64,000 nucleotides of DNA from Takifugu bimaculatus (Eukaryota; Chordata; Actinopteri; Tetraodontiformes; Tetraodontidae). Position 1 is the stretch's first letter. Every line of letters starts with the position of its first letter. The stretch is taken from positions 11,574,110 through 11,638,109 of the forward strand of contig CP034991.1 in assembly GCA_004026145.2 (NCBI GenBank), written 5' to 3'. Made by a program: the position numbers and the translations under genes. This document shows, in pieces, positions 61,780 through 64,000 of this stretch. A model generated the notes under the pieces. That model ran no database searches, was not told the DNA's origin, and worked only from the letters and a program-made list of their open reading frames with translations.

Positions 61780-62478
61780 TCACCCAAACAGAAGCAGCAG
61801 CACGATGCAGACCGAGTTCACTGCAATCAAAGGCACTAGAGGGAAAGACAACAGTACAGTAAAGGGTTCTGAAGGAAAAGGAGGAAAGGAGAGCAAAGAC
61901 GGGCCTACCTCTCATTACTGTCCTCACCGAGCGGATCAGGTTCATTAACTGGACTTTGATGCCTGGCTCGTCAGCAAAACCTCCAACGCTTTGGTCCACT
62001 CCCCAACCGACTTATTTGAAGGACACACAACAAGAAACATCATGGATGTAAATGAGTCTGGACTTGAAAAAAACAACAAAAAAACATTTTTCACATTATA
62101 TTTTAACCTTGCCTTCATCGCTGAGCGCAAACATAAACTTAACTCAATATCAATTTTGTTCATTGTTCAATGTTGTTCGTTAATAATGCTGTTATAGTTT
62201 AACTTTTTCATGCAACTTTATCAGTATACGCAAAACTTCCACAATAATCAGCAAACTGAACTTGCAGGTGTTTTATTCGCGTCAGCACCATCGGAGCCGA
62301 GTAAGAGCTAGTTCCCATTAGCATTAGCCGACTTCTTTCATTTCTCCCGGTGTCACATATGATACAAAAAACTGTGCACCCACTTACTTTTACACAAAAA
62401 CCTTTCTTCGTGAAGTACAGCGACGGCATTGACGCACAAGACTGCTGCTTGAATGAGCGAATACAAAGTGAAAGCCAT
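61780..62478 (-). CDS. ier3ip1: Immediate early response 3-interacting protein 1
   Basis: A small endoplasmic reticulum/Golgi membrane protein of the Yos1 family, needed for secretory trafficking and neuronal and beta-cell survival. Three minus-strand exons, 62388-62478, 61909-62010 and 61780-61835, encode 82 residues, the same as human. The N-terminal hydrophobic segment follows MAFTLYSLIQAAVLC; the middle has DEPGIKVQLMNLIRSVRTV; the C-terminal membrane anchor ends VCIVLLLLFG. All splice sites are GT-AG and the frame is intact. This gene was readable only by joining short exons. Confidence 0.97.
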
Positions 62479-64000
62479 GATATCGTTAACGCTACACTTA
62501 TTTACCTCTGACGTCACCTACGATGGCCGACGAAGGACAAACGTAATGACAACCTTTCATGTAAAACGCGCAGCCAGAAAAGGTCAGCCGGTAGTCTGCT
62601 TTAAATTCTCTCCCGGACCAACAATCTCGTACGTAAGGTGGAAGACAGAAATATTTTCCCCCTCCAAACATTTTTAGTTTGATGTTAATAGAACTGATCA
62701 TTACAGTATTGTCTTTTATGTCAGTGAGAATACCAGGATGCCAACAGCCATGGATCGCTACAGTTTGGCGTATATCGTTATTAAAGCATTACATTTAACT
62801 ATAAATAACCCAGATTTGCTCGATTGAGCTTGTTTTTTTTTGGTTTAAAGTTTGACAAGTAATCACAATTCTTTCGGCCTACCAGAATGAGCTATTCAAT
62901 TATAACTGAAACTTATTAACCCGCTACTCTGAGGAAATAGTTTAATAAAAGAAAAAAATAAGAGAAAATTGGAACCATTATAGGCACAACCCAAAAAACA
63001 CTCGTAATTTACAATTTTGTATGCACAATTTATATGCACCTACATTATAATTTGTTCTACATTTGACAGAAATAAGCACATTTATGTATTACCATCTAAT
63101 ACTTGGCACCCCTAATCTGTTTGAACACATACAGGGAGACGTTAGACTGGATCATGAGAATAAAAATCTTTATTAGTGTTTTATGAAGTCTGCATAATAT
63201 GCCACACGCCTGAGAAGCTCATGGTCAGAAAGGGGATGGGGTGGGGGTGGGAATCTATAAATAACGCCCTCTACTGGTAAACAACTGCAACGTCTACAGT
63301 ACTGACTGCTTTGCAAAAAAAAAACAAAAAACCAAAAAAAAGATTACTGTTAAATACACACTGACTGTACTACTGTTATTTATATGCATGTCTGGTCCAC
63401 ATCGGCTTTGTAATGGATCTTTTTCACATTCATATGTTGTAGGTGTAACATAAAAACTATGCAACACTGTACCCCAACACATGGTTCAATTCCCCAAATC
63501 TTAACTCTTGGACCGGTGCACTTAAAGCACAATCAGTGCTGTGAAGAAGACATGTTTGCATCAGAAAGAAGGGAGATCAGAAGCAAACATGTTTAACTGT
63601 GAACAGCCGTATTGCCGTGCCGAATTTAATCTGAAAAGGCTGGTTGTAGAAACTGATTATTATAATTGTTGTATAGAGAACAGAACGAATACATTACAGA
63701 CATCAACACATAATGTTCCAGATTGCAGCCATCTGTAATATTTAAAATCCAATCATATTGTTTCACCTGTTTAAACACAAAAAGCTCCATAAAAAGGTCA
63801 AAAACTGTTGAGATGAATGAATGAAAGTCCATTAAGTTTAAACGCACCCAAATCATAAAGCCCTGTTACAACATGTACTTTAAATGCACCAGATTTCTTT
63901 GGAAATGCAGGATACAAACACGCTACACGTCATGTGGGGCGGTGATATATATGTAGATATATATATATATATATATATATGTATTTATATAATTGGTTTT
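62479..64000. other. ier3ip1 upstream region and right edge of window
   Basis: No coding exon is supported. The first bases should hold the ier3ip1 promoter. An AATAAA on the minus strand at about 63170 suggests that 63.2-64 kb may be the 3' untranslated region of a further minus-strand gene to the right. An AT microsatellite ends the window. Confidence 0.45.
63957..63980. repeat. AT microsatellite
   Basis: Alternating A/T run seen directly at the right edge. Confidence 0.9.

Noticed and set aside
1..64000. A novel defence, toxin-antitoxin or viral system
   Set aside because: All supported coding regions are vertebrate genes or decayed transposons. No endogenous viral gene was recognised.

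Overview
The window is vertebrate nuclear DNA, almost certainly from a teleost fish with a fairly compact genome. Genes are split into many short exons with GT-AG introns. Predicted proteins are close to human ones. The repeats are types common in fish: a Tc1-like transposon, a decayed non-LTR reverse transcriptase, a TA-flanked MITE and long CA/GT microsatellites. I see no bacterial operons, CRISPR arrays, rRNA or tRNA genes.

Layout, left to right. 454-10193 (+): the 3' two thirds of bcr (DH, PH, C2 and RhoGAP domains), with a probable alternative first exon at 7911-8060. 16170-22507 (+): complete specc1l. 31223-33388 (+): adora2a, with a likely remote 5' non-coding exon near 25.5-25.65 kb. 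35319-38853 (+): upb1, convergent with gucd1 (39722-41091, -). This block matches the gene order of human 22q11.23. From 41 to 64 kb all genes lie on the minus strand: a P2X receptor (43139-45641), zbtb26 (47305-48607), a susd1-like gene with eight sushi domains (50506-56292), a 216-residue protein ending in a CaaX box (57347-57997), a membrane-anchored protein resembling MaoC/hot-dog proteins (59916-61287) and ier3ip1 (61780-62478). These genes have unrelated roles (Rho signalling, cytoskeleton, receptors, pyrimidine breakdown, transcription, secretory pathway). The window is a stretch of ordinary genes, not a functional cluster.

I found no new defence or mobile system. The most informative pattern is a set of about 15 one-base insertions that break otherwise well conserved exons. 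Where the site can be placed uniquely, removing either of two adjacent bases restores the frame, and the two choices are nearly always synonymous third-position alternatives. The pairs always occur in the same + strand order (A-G, C-T, A-T, G-C), whichever strand the gene is on. The simplest reading is that both alleles of heterozygous sites were written into the sequence, for example by expanding IUPAC codes. The genes are therefore probably intact. With these bases discounted, the exon sums divide by three: bcr part 782 aa, specc1l 1118, upb1 383, P2X 399, zbtb26 433, susd1-like 897, MaoC-like 334.
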